Shown: positions 1 to 6,205 of the stretch, in pieces | Layout: each line of letters opens with the position of its first letter | Position numbering within the stretch: the first letter of the stretch is position 1 | Assembly: GCA_034668785.1 (NCBI GenBank) | Contig: JAXDOS010000075.1 | Location: forward strand, 1 to 10,574 | Source: CANKHA01 sp034668785 | GTDB lineage: Bacteria > Pseudomonadota > Alphaproteobacteria > Rhizobiales > Xanthobacteraceae | Direction: 5' to 3' | Length of the DNA: 10,574 nt | Made by a program: the position numbers and the translations under genes | The notes under the pieces: generated by a model | The model's input: the letters and a program-made list of their open reading frames with translations, nothing else | Databases searched by the model: none | Told to the model about the DNA's origin: nothing

Positions 1-3
1 CTC

Positions 4-25
4 CAAAAAAATACAACCGCGGTTG
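4..25 (-). terminator. Possible weak terminator downstream of the Sel1 gene
   Basis: A perfect 12-bp palindrome, CAACCGCGGTTG (14-25), is followed on the minus strand by TA and then a run of seven T residues (5-11). This arrangement suits a terminator for the minus-strand Sel1-repeat gene that stops at 146. The stem can hold only about four pairs around a CGCG loop, so it would be weak. The palindrome could instead be a protein-binding site. Nothing else was recognised in 1-145; an open plus-strand frame there has no support. Confidence 0.3.
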
Positions 26-145
26 CAGAGCCAGCAGCCTCAGCACCTAGCAGGGCGGTTCCGGGTGCGCAACTGATGCTGTCCGACGTCGTGATCTGCT
101 TGTCGGCTATCTATCTTACGCTCATGAGTGGAAACCTGCCGCGCG

Positions 146-646
146 TCACCGCTCGCGCGTCGGGACCCATTCCAGCGCGCGCAGGCGGGCGCGGGCGATC
201 TCGCCGCGGGTCATCTTGGTGGTCACGGCGTCGCGCAGGCGCGCCCGCGCCTCACGGGCGCGCCGAGGCGCGGAGGCGGTGGAGAGGTTCAGCCATTTGT
301 TGGCCTCGACGATATCCTGCGGCACGCCCTGTCCCTTGTCGTAGAGCAGGCCGAGCGAGTATTGTGCGAGACTGTCGCCCTGCTCCGCGGCGCGGCGGTA
401 CCACATCGCCGCCTCGGTGTAATTTTTCGGAACGCCCCGGCCTGTTTCGAACATGAAGCCAAGATAGGTCTGGGCCGCGGGATCGCCATGCTCGGCCAGC
501 GGAAAGAAATTTTGCGAGGCCAACAGATATTCCTGGCGGTTGAAGGCGGAGACGCCCTGTCGGAACGAAGCCGCGTCGGCAACGGACGCCAGCAGCGTCG
601 CCGCTGTCGCCGCAATGAAGAAGCTTCGCCTGTAGCCCATACCCAT
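146..646 (-). CDS. Secreted Sel1-repeat (SLR/TPR-like) protein
   Basis: This is a 166-residue exported protein with two Sel1-like repeats. An N-terminal signal peptide is clear: a positive start (YRR), a hydrophobic core (residues 8-22) and a probable cleavage site after ADA-25. The repeats run at about residues 55-90 and 91-123. Each shows the family signature of a small-residue helix (AQTYLGFMFETGRGV, AQYSLGLLYDKGQGV) followed by an EAxxWxxxA/L helix. The Arg-rich C-terminal tail is typical of short proteobacterial SLR proteins. Sel1 repeats form alpha-solenoids that hold protein partners, often in the periplasm; the partner here is unknown. The start at 646 follows an AGGGA ribosome-binding site; a second in-frame ATG two codons on (640) is equally possible. 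The gene lies downstream of the beta-helix genes but is separated from them by a strong terminator, so it probably has its own promoter in 647-768. Confidence 0.85.
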   Translation of the reverse strand: MGMGYRRSFFIAATAATLLASVADAASFRQGVSAFNRQEYLLASQNFFPLAEHGDPAAQTYLGFMFETGRGVPKNYTEAAMWYRRAAEQGDSLAQYSLGLLYDKGQGVPQDIVEANKWLNLSTASAPRRAREARARLRDAVTTKMTRGEIARARLRALEWVPTRER

Positions 647-747
647 CGTCAGTCCCTGTCTCGCCGGTTGCGAGGCACCCTAATCGCGCAGCTGAAGAAA
701 ATCCATACCGCGGCATGCAAGCGCGCCGTTAATGATAATGGCCATGG

Positions 748-759
748 CAGGCGCGCCTG
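748..759. repeat. 12-bp perfect palindrome upstream of the Sel1 gene
   Basis: CAGGCGCGCCTG reads the same on both strands. It directly abuts a second short palindrome, GCCATGGC (741-748). They sit about 100 bp upstream of the Sel1 start and just beyond the terminator of the beta-helix gene, where a promoter for the Sel1 gene would be expected. An operator role is possible, but in GC-rich DNA such palindromes also arise by chance. Confidence 0.3.
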
Positions 760-768
760 AGATGGAAA

Positions 769-794
769 GAGCCCCGGGCAAATGCCCGGGGCTC
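769..794 (-). terminator. Strong Rho-independent terminator of the first beta-helix gene
   Basis: The arms GAGCCCCGGGCA (769-780) and TGCCCGGGGCTC (783-794) are perfect 12-bp inverted repeats separated by AA. The real RNA loop is probably about six bases. On the minus strand the stem is followed by TTTCCATC, a short T tract. It lies 41 bp beyond the stop codon of the beta-helix gene at 835-1773, as expected for its terminator. There is no T tract on the plus side, so it works best for minus-strand transcription. Confidence 0.85.
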
Positions 795-834
795 CGGTTT
801 CGTCATCATCCCGGCCGGGATGAGCAAGGCGCTG

Positions 835-1773
835 TTACTGCTGACCGTGATCCGTCGTTGGCGCACCGACGGTCGGAACCGTGCCTGCCGCACCGCCGAA
901 TATCCGGTTGTTCCCGAACGAGGTGGTCGCGCCGGTAATTCCCGTGGTGTTGAAGAAAATGGACGTGTTGGAGAGCGACATCGTGCCATTGCTTGAGAGA
1001 CCGGTGGCATTTCCGGAGACAAGCGAATTCTCCAGGCCGATCTGGGAACCAGGATCGCCCTCGACCCCGGCCGTGGTGTTGCCGGAGAATACCGAGCGGG
1101 CGATGCTGACCTTGTTGCCGGTGGCCGCGGCGACCCCGAAGGCGCTGTTGATCGCGTGGACGTTTTCGATCGAGACGTTATTGGGGTTCGCCCCGGCGGC
1201 GGAGATGGCGGAGCCGGTAACGTCCCGGATCACCGAATTCCTGATCATGAGCTTGCCTCCGGTGCTGGTCCTCGCATCCGAAATGCCGTTTGTCACGAAG
1301 TCCGAAATCACCGTGTCCTCGATCTCCACCACCGCGGCGTCGAGGATTCTGACGCCGCGAACCCCGGTTCGCGTGCCGATGGTCCCCGATGAACCCGTAC
1401 CGTTGATGCTTAGGCCGCGCAGCCGCACGGTCCGGAACGGGTCGTTGGCGCCGACCGGGATACTGATGGTGACGCCGGTGGTTCCGCTGGCGAGGATCGA
1501 TCCGAAGGTGCCGGTACAATCGATGGTAATGGATTTGGTGACGGTCACGGCGCCATAGCCGCCCGGATCGAGGCAATCGATCTCGCCGTTGATGAAGGTC
1601 TTCGATATCGCGCCGGCGAAGGTCTTGCAGGGCGCGGTCCGGCTGCATGGATTGAGATCATCGCCGACGCCCGAAACCCAGGTTCGCGTCGCTTGGGCGT
1701 GCGCCGGCGCCGACACTGCGAACAGTGAAAGCGCCGTTGCGGCGACAGCCAATAGTTTTGATTTGTTATGCAT
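835..1773 (-). CDS. Secreted right-handed parallel beta-helix protein, paralogue 1
   Basis: This is a 312-residue exported protein. The signal peptide has K4/K6, a hydrophobic core (7-22) and an AHA cleavage site after residue 26. The mature N-terminus (ATRTWVSGVGDD) leads into a conserved block with four cysteines (C43, C49, C67, C86) that could form two disulfides. From about residue 90 to 295 there are degenerate coils of roughly 20-25 residues rich in N, S, T, G and V/I, with motifs such as NSVIRD and NTSIFFNTTGI, typical of right-handed parallel beta-helices. The protein ends in SFGNNRIFGG and a short tail, DHGQQ. The start at 1773 was chosen because GGGAG lies about nine bases upstream and the signal peptide begins there; a longer reading from 1839 only translates the leader. 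Beta-helix proteins bind or cleave polysaccharides, but I see no lyase, epimerase or hydrolase active-site motif. It is a tandem duplicate of the gene at 1893-2834. Confidence 0.88.
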   Translation of the reverse strand: MHNKSKLLAVAATALSLFAVSAPAHAQATRTWVSGVGDDLNPCSRTAPCKTFAGAISKTFINGEIDCLDPGGYGAVTVTKSITIDCTGTFGSILASGTTGVTISIPVGANDPFRTVRLRGLSINGTGSSGTIGTRTGVRGVRILDAAVVEIEDTVISDFVTNGISDARTSTGGKLMIRNSVIRDVTGSAISAAGANPNNVSIENVHAINSAFGVAAATGNKVSIARSVFSGNTTAGVEGDPGSQIGLENSLVSGNATGLSSNGTMSLSNTSIFFNTTGITGATTSFGNNRIFGGAAGTVPTVGAPTTDHGQQ

Positions 1774-1849
1774 AACCAGTCTCCCGAATTGGGTTGAGAA
1801 ATGTTTGCCTGGGCGAATGGCCCAAAACTGCCTTTTCAATTGGCCCTAC

Positions 1850-1873
1850 CCGTCCGCTCTTGCCGAAGGACGG
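1850..1873 (-). other. Weak hairpin between the two tandem beta-helix genes
   Basis: CCGTCC (1850-1855) and GGACGG (1868-1873) can pair around a 12-base loop, 20 bp past the stop codon of the upstream copy. There is no T run after the stem on the minus strand, so it is a poor terminator and at most an attenuator or mRNA 3'-end stabiliser. A second small inverted repeat, TGGGC/GCCCA, lies at 1810-1824. The two beta-helix genes may therefore be partly co-transcribed, with the strong stop at 769-794. Confidence 0.3.
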
Positions 1874-1892
1874 AAAGGATGGAGAGGTCCTG

Positions 1893-2834
1893 TTACTCCT
1901 GACCGTGATCCGAAGAAGCCGCGCCGAGGGTGGGAACGGTGCCCGCCGAGGTATTGCCGAAGATGCGGTTATTTCCGAACGAGGTGGTCGAGGTGGCGAT
2001 CCCGGTGGCGTTGAAGGAAATTTCCGAATTGGAAAACACCATTGTTCCGGCGTTCTGCAGACCGACAGCGTTCCCCGTGACCACGGAATTATCCATTGCA
2101 AGCTGGCCGCCGGCGTCGGTTTCGACACCGGCCGTGGTATTGCCGGCGAATACCGACCGCACGATGGCGACGTTGTTGCCGTTGCCGGTGGCGACGCCGA
2201 AGGAATTGTTGAGCGAGTGAACGTTATCGATCGAGGCGTTGTTGGTAGCCGCTCCGGCGACGCTGACGCCGGCGCCGGTGTTGTTTCTGATCACCGAATT
2301 CCGGATGATGAGCTTGCCGCCGGTGGTAGTTCTCGCATCCAGGATGCCTTGCTGCGAGAAGTCGGAGATCACGAGATCTTCAAGGATGACGACCGCCGCC
2401 TGCGTGATGCTGATACCTTTCAGCCCGGTCCGCGTGCCGATGGTTCCCGAGGCGCCCGTTCCGTTGATGGTGAGGCCGCGCAGCCGCACGGTCCGGAACG
2501 GATCATTGGCATTGACGGCGATATTGATGTTGAAGCCGTTGGTTCCGCTCGCCAGCACGCCACCGAGCGTGCCGGTGCAATCGATGGTGATGGATTTGGT
2601 GATGGTCAAGGTGCCAAAGCCGCCGGGATCGAGACAGTCGATCTCGCCATTGATGAAGGTTTTTGAAATCGCGCCGGCGAACGTCTTGCATGGCGCGGTG
2701 CGACTGCAGGGATCGGCGTCATTGCCGACTCCCGAAACGAAGGTGCGGGTCGCCTGGGCGTGAGCCGGCGCCGACAATGCAAGAACGGCAAGAAGCGTTC
2801 CCGCAGCAGCCAACAATTTTGATTTGTTATGCAT
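1893..2834 (-). CDS. Secreted right-handed parallel beta-helix protein, paralogue 2
   Basis: This is a 313-residue exported protein closely related to the neighbour at 835-1773. The first eight residues (MHNKSKLL) are identical, followed by a Sec signal peptide with an AHA cleavage site after residue 26. The four-cysteine block (NPC-like DPCSRTAPCKTF, INGEIDCLDPGG, TKSITIDC) is nearly the same as in paralogue 1. The beta-helix coils follow, with repeated NSVIRNNTGAG- and NSEISFNATGI-type turns, and the tail is SFGNNRIFGN to DHGQE. The start at 2834 is preferred because GGAGG sits six bases upstream; a TTG two codons earlier (2840) is in frame but lies too close to that site. There is no recognisable catalytic motif. 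It lies downstream of the acyltransferase on the same strand, with a 267-bp gap that probably holds its own promoter. Confidence 0.88.
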   Translation of the reverse strand: MHNKSKLLAAAGTLLAVLALSAPAHAQATRTFVSGVGNDADPCSRTAPCKTFAGAISKTFINGEIDCLDPGGFGTLTITKSITIDCTGTLGGVLASGTNGFNINIAVNANDPFRTVRLRGLTINGTGASGTIGTRTGLKGISITQAAVVILEDLVISDFSQQGILDARTTTGGKLIIRNSVIRNNTGAGVSVAGAATNNASIDNVHSLNNSFGVATGNGNNVAIVRSVFAGNTTAGVETDAGGQLAMDNSVVTGNAVGLQNAGTMVFSNSEISFNATGIATSTTSFGNNRIFGNTSAGTVPTLGAASSDHGQE

Positions 2835-3101
2835 ATTCAACCTCCGATTAGGCTTGAGAACTGTCTGTTCGGTGAGCGCTCCGGAAAAATACCGGGCAGG
2901 CGAATTTGAACGAAGTTTGAGACAGAAAAAACTGACACAACTTTCCGGTCACGGACCGAGCCGTGCGGTCGCCGCTTAGGCCGAGGATAGCCTGCAGATT
3001 GGTCGCAGTTGAAATCCGTAGGTTCACAACCCGCGTCAACGCGCCGCAGCGCCATGCCGGTTAGAAAACCCCTGAATAACAAGGCCTTGAACAAAAAGAA
3101 C
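2835..3101. other. Intergenic region upstream of paralogue 2
   Basis: This 267-bp gap separates the acyltransferase stop from the paralogue 2 start. I see no convincing gene and no convincing terminator for the acyltransferase; the CAAGGCCTTG palindrome at 3080-3089 lacks a loop. A weak minus-strand promoter candidate is TTCGTT (2909-2914) spaced 17 bp from TATTTT (2886-2891), about 50 bp before the start. Further upstream, at 2946-2970, the sequence can fold into three short, mutually exclusive hairpins. Confidence 0.4.
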
Positions 3102-4940
3102 TCAGTCAAGCTTCAGCAGCGCAGCGACAAATCCCGCACCGGCGGTGGTAAGGTGTCCATAGTCCCAGGACAGCAGCTCTGCTCTCGATTTCGAGGTATG
3201 GGTCAGACAGCCGTCTTCATTGCACAGCGCATCGAATGCCGAGATAAACCGCACATGAGCGGCAAGCGATACTGCCGCGAGAGCCTCGTCCACCTTGCGG
3301 TACGCGATTGGAGTCGGCGGTAATCGGTCGGGAAGCGCGCCGCTGGAGCGCCACGAACGGTAGACCTCGGTCGGCAGATCGGGAGACCAGAGCGGGGTCG
3401 GCCCGAGAACAACGACATCGTCGACGATCTTCTTAAGATCGACAAGCGTAGCCGCCAGCCCGCTATTCCGCAGGTCTCCCGTCCCGTAATCGTTGTAGGT
3501 CATCCAAGCCGCAAACAGAATCACTTTTTTCGGCTTGAGCTCCGCGATCTTGCGCAGAATCGCTGCGTTACTTTGCGCGCAGGCCTCGTTGTCGCTGCCG
3601 AGCGACGGCACACAGCCGTCCCTGACAAATTGTGCGACGTCGATCCCGTCCCTTTTCAGTCCCGCGTAAAGCCGGCCGGCGTGGGAGTCGCCCCAGATCA
3701 GCGTGGCGCCAATGCCGCATTCAGGGCTGAAATCCTCGAACGGCGAGGTGGCGGAGAGCCAGCATTTGAATACTCGCGCATTCGATGCGGGATCGTACAG
3801 CATCGTCGCCAGCACCGGCCGGATTACATCGGGGTGTCGCCAGGGCGCTCCACCGCTTCGCCAGATCAGTGCCGAGCCGGCAACGACAACGATCATCGCG
3901 GCCGTGGATACGGCAACGCCGGATTTCCTGATGCGGCCGAACCGGACGGGACGCTCGACGAGCACGGTGGTCAGCGCTGCAAGGACAAAACTCGCCGCAA
4001 CAATTGCAACCTTGGCCGGCACCGACGTCAGGCCGGCGATCGAGGCGAACGACAAAAGCGGCCAGTGCCAGAGATAAAGCGGGTAACTGATCAGCCCGAT
4101 GGATACCGCCGATTTGTGGCTGAGGAGTTTCGAGCCGAAAACGATAACGAGCGCCGTTCCGGTCACCGGAATCAGGGCCAGCGCTCCGGGGAACGGATCG
4201 GTCTTTTTCAGAAAAATCGCGCTTCCGACAATGAGCGCTAGTCCGAAAAGCGATACGAAACTTCGATTCCTTGCACGCAGATTCGCCGCGGCGAGGATTC
4301 CGCCCAGTCCCAGTTCCCACAATCGCGACAATGGCGAGTAAAAGCCGGCAGGGGGCTGATGCGCAGTCGCATAGCAACTGTAGAGAAACGACACCACCGT
4401 GATCAGCGCCAGACTTGCGATCAGCCTCTTCGGCCGCCTGTTCAGAACCACCAGCAGCAACGGCCAGACCAGATAGAATTGCTCCTCGACGCCCAGCGAC
4501 CACAGATGCAACAGCGGCTTTGCTTCCGCGGCCGCGTCAAAATACCCGACCTCGCTCCACGACAGCAGGTTCGGAAAAAACAGCGCGCCTGCAAGGGTGT
4601 GAAGTCCGAGACTTCGATAGGCCGCCGGCAACAGCTGCCACCATCCGATCGCAAGGACGCCGGCAAGGACAACCGCCAGCGCCGGAAGAATCCGTCGGGC
4701 GCGCCGCGCATAGAAGCCGGCGAGACTGAAATCGAACGAACGCACACCGGACAGGATTATTCCGGTAATCAGGTATCCGCTGATGACGAAGAACACGTCT
4801 ACGCCGATGAAGCCGCCGCTGACAAGGCTCGGGAACGCATGAAACGCGACCACCAGCACGACCGCGACGGCCCGCAGGCCATCGATATCGGGGCGATAGT
4901 TGTGATCGTTGTTCTCGGTTCGGTAGCCGGTTTGGCGCAT
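3102..4940 (-). CDS. Membrane O-acyltransferase with C-terminal SGNH domain (OafA/YrhL type)
   Basis: This is a 612-residue inner-membrane protein that probably transfers acetyl or another acyl group to a surface polysaccharide. Residues about 15-350 form the acyltransferase-3 domain. It opens with YRPDIDGLRAVAV, has the essential His in the VVAFHAFP helix (H34), then GGFIGVDVFFVISGYLIT and LWSLGVEEQFYLVWP, and carries about ten hydrophobic helices. From about 405 to the end there is a periplasmic SGNH hydrolase-like domain. GDSHA carries the nucleophile Ser419, and DYGHL carries Asp593 and His596, so the triad appears intact. The length is normal for this two-domain class, known from O-antigen acetylases such as OafA/OafB. 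The start at 4940 follows an AGGACAGGA-type ribosome-binding site. The methyltransferase gene lies 75 bp upstream on the same strand and is probably co-transcribed. The acyl group and the acceptor sugar cannot be read from the sequence. Confidence 0.93.
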   Translation of the reverse strand: MRQTGYRTENNDHNYRPDIDGLRAVAVVLVVAFHAFPSLVSGGFIGVDVFFVISGYLITGIILSGVRSFDFSLAGFYARRARRILPALAVVLAGVLAIGWWQLLPAAYRSLGLHTLAGALFFPNLLSWSEVGYFDAAAEAKPLLHLWSLGVEEQFYLVWPLLLVVLNRRPKRLIASLALITVVSFLYSCYATAHQPPAGFYSPLSRLWELGLGGILAAANLRARNRSFVSLFGLALIVGSAIFLKKTDPFPGALALIPVTGTALVIVFGSKLLSHKSAVSIGLISYPLYLWHWPLLSFASIAGLTSVPAKVAIVAASFVLAALTTVLVERPVRFGRIRKSGVAVSTAAMIVVVAGSALIWRSGGAPWRHPDVIRPVLATMLYDPASNARVFKCWLSATSPFEDFSPECGIGATLIWGDSHAGRLYAGLKRDGIDVAQFVRDGCVPSLGSDNEACAQSNAAILRKIAELKPKKVILFAAWMTYNDYGTGDLRNSGLAATLVDLKKIVDDVVVLGPTPLWSPDLPTEVYRSWRSSGALPDRLPPTPIAYRKVDEALAAVSLAAHVRFISAFDALCNEDGCLTHTSKSRAELLSWDYGHLTTAGAGFVAALLKLD

Positions 4941-4992
4941 CCGGTCCTGTCCTCTATATCGAGCGTCGGGAGGGCAGAGGCGCCGCCACCAT

Positions 4993-5006
4993 TGACGGTA
5001 CCGTCA
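4993..5006. promoter_or_regulatory. 14-bp perfect palindrome, possible operator
   Basis: TGACGGTACCGTCA is a perfect two-fold palindrome. It lies 52 bp upstream of the acyltransferase start and nine bases past the methyltransferase stop. There is no loop and no T run, so it is unlikely to be a terminator. A dimeric regulator binding here could control the acyltransferase separately from the methyltransferase. No promoter could be placed with confidence around it. Confidence 0.4.
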
Positions 5007-5015
5007 TCTGCGCAC

Positions 5016-5942
5016 CTATACCGCACGTCCAACGACGAAGCGGCTACCGCCTGCCGGCCAGTTCAGCCCGGCCAACGTCATGCGAATTTCTCCGCGCAGG
5101 ATCGCGGTGAAGAGACTGTTGACGCGGGGGTCTAAACTGAACTCGCGGCTGACATCTTCATCCCGTGCGCTACCTCGACTTCTCAGGCGGCTTGCCGCCA
5201 TGAGCGGCAACAGCAAGGCGGTGAAGGAGGATGAAAACAGGATTTCGAACCCATTGCGGAGAAGTTTTGCTTCCAGTTCCCCGCGCCGATATCGGCGTTG
5301 ATGATATGCAACATCATCGGCGCGGCTCCACAGCCATGGATGCTGCGGCACCGCGATAATGGTCCCTCCCCCTGTCTGCGTGGCCGCGCGCATGCCCCGC
5401 AAAACCGCCTCGTCGTCCGCAATGTGCTCGATCACGTCAAACGCGCCAACGAGATCGAAAGCCCCCACGGCTGGAATGTTACGTGCATCCATCTGCACGA
5501 ACTCAACCCCGGACGGCAGACGTTTTCGCGCGTATGCCAACCCGGATGGATGCAATTCGGAGCCGACCAGGCGCTCCCAGGCGCGTGATGCGGCGACGGC
5601 CCGAAGCACGGCGCCGTTGCCGCAGCCGATTTCGAGAAACCGGCGCGCCTGCGGAAAGTGCTTGTTTGCAAGACCGAGGATGAGCTCGTTGCGAACCACG
5701 AACCAGAAATGCTCGGTTTCGATTTTCGAAAGCGCCTCGAAAGAGCGTGGATCCATTCCGCTGATCGTATCGGCGAGTTCCGGCGCGAACATCGCGATTC
5801 CCCCGCCTTGCTCCACCACGCGTCCGCACGAAAAGCATTGCCAGCCCGGCGGCCAGATCGCTTCGTGCGCGCCGACCGGCTCGACGGCGTCGCAACCAAG
5901 ACAGCGCCGCAGCGGTCCGGTGACCTCGTTCATGCGATACAC
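5016..5942 (-). CDS. SAM-dependent methyltransferase with N-terminal zinc ribbon
   Basis: This is a class I methyltransferase of up to 308 residues. An N-terminal zinc-ribbon-like element has two CxxC pairs, C14-C17 and C36-C39. A linker with the motif ETEHFWFVVRNELI (75-88) precedes the Rossmann fold. SAM motif I is FLEIGCGNG (102-110), the acidic region after strand 2 is GSELHP, and FDVIEHI matches the post-motif region. The stretch VPQHPWLWSRADDVAYHQRRY, followed by a hydrophobic segment (SSSFTALLLPLMAAS), is characteristic of methyltransferases found beside lipid-linked glycosyltransferases, so a polyprenyl-linked sugar or glycolipid substrate is plausible. The start is uncertain: GTG at 5942 or ATG at 5933, neither with a good ribosome-binding site. 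The downstream neighbour is the SGNH acyltransferase, so methylation and acylation of the same glycan is a reasonable inference. Confidence 0.88.
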   Translation of the reverse strand: MYRMNEVTGPLRRCLGCDAVEPVGAHEAIWPPGWQCFSCGRVVEQGGGIAMFAPELADTISGMDPRSFEALSKIETEHFWFVVRNELILGLANKHFPQARRFLEIGCGNGAVLRAVAASRAWERLVGSELHPSGLAYARKRLPSGVEFVQMDARNIPAVGAFDLVGAFDVIEHIADDEAVLRGMRAATQTGGGTIIAVPQHPWLWSRADDVAYHQRRYRRGELEAKLLRNGFEILFSSSFTALLLPLMAASRLRSRGSARDEDVSREFSLDPRVNSLFTAILRGEIRMTLAGLNWPAGGSRFVVGRAV

Positions 5943-5995
5943 GCTCGGGTGCCCGCGAGCTGAGCCACAATAACCGGTGATCTTGTCATCGGGCG

Positions 5996-6024
5996 ACTAT
6001 AAACATTGCGGGCAAGCGTGGCCA
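5996..6024 (-). promoter_or_regulatory. Candidate promoter for the methyltransferase-acyltransferase unit
   Basis: On the minus strand TGGCCA (6019-6024) is spaced exactly 17 bp from TATAGT (5996-6001), which differs from the -10 consensus at one base. Transcription would start near 5989, leaving a leader of about 50 bases before either methyltransferase start. The -35 element is only a partial match, and the assignment rests on consensus and position alone. Confidence 0.35.
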
Positions 6025-6121
6025 GAAGCGACAGCAATCCTTTATCCGCGCACGTGTTCGCGTCGGCATTATCCAGTCCCCGCCGTTCCATGAAGGCCGA
6101 CAGGCAGCATGGCACGCAAAA

Positions 6122-6153
6122 AAGTCCCGGGCAGCGGCAGCTGACCGGGACTT
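6122..6153 (-). terminator. Rho-independent terminator of beta-helix paralogue 3
   Basis: AAGTCCCGG (6122-6130) and CCGGGACTT (6145-6153) are perfect 9-bp arms around a 14-base loop. On the minus strand the stem runs directly into a TTTTTT tract before GCGTGCC. It lies 53 bp past the stop of the beta-helix gene at 6206-7108 and isolates that gene from the methyltransferase downstream. Confidence 0.88.
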
Positions 6154-6205
6154 CCGTTGTGTCGTCTCCGCTCGCCGATGGCGGGCGGAGCAGCAGTCTC
6201 AGTTG

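Larger units (their letters stand above)
835..2860 (-). repeat. Tandem gene duplication of two beta-helix units
   Basis: The units 835-1800 and 1893-2860 are alignable along their whole length. Similarity begins in the leader, where both read TTCTCAA followed by a ribosome-binding site, and includes an identical 18-base start, ATGCATAACAAATCAAAA. It continues through long identical internal blocks such as 1411-1439 against 2473-2501, and ends just past the stop, where both read AG-TAA-CAG. The copies have diverged at many third positions, so this is an old duplication or one partly homogenised by gene conversion. Confidence 0.85.

Noticed and set aside
1..456. Open plus-strand frame from the window edge into the Sel1 region
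   Set aside because: From 146 on it is antisense to the well-supported Sel1 gene, becomes Arg/Pro-rich and has no domain. The first 145 bases alone are too short to judge.
881..1558. Long plus-strand frames opposite the beta-helix genes (also at 1794-2666, 2239-2763 and 6203-7069)
   Set aside because: They are complements of repetitive, GC-rich coding sequence. They are rich in Val/Pro or Gly/Asp/Arg, have no signal or domain, and lie opposite genes with signal peptides and ribosome-binding sites.
1774..1839. N-terminal 22-residue extension of beta-helix paralogue 1
   Set aside because: It translates the leader and its ribosome-binding site; the homologous copy starts at the equivalent of 1773, where the signal peptide begins.
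835..2834. CRISPR-like or direct-repeat array suggested by recurring GAATTC and GGCGAATACCG words
   Set aside because: The words are spaced irregularly and correspond to codons for the repeated Asn-Ser and Gly-Asn turns of the beta-helix coils; they are coding repeats.
2837..3109. Possible 90-residue minus-strand gene between the acyltransferase and paralogue 2
   Set aside because: There is no ribosome-binding site, no recognisable fold, and it overlaps both the acyltransferase stop and the paralogue 2 leader.
3573..5135. Long frames opposite or overlapping the acyltransferase (for example 3573-4241 and 4359-5135 on plus, 3721-4503 on minus)
   Set aside because: They are Arg/Gln-rich shadow translations over an intact, recognisable acyltransferase.
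5930..6115. Possible 61-residue minus-strand gene upstream of the zinc-ribbon methyltransferase
   Set aside because: It overlaps the methyltransferase start and candidate promoter, has no clear ribosome-binding site and no domain.
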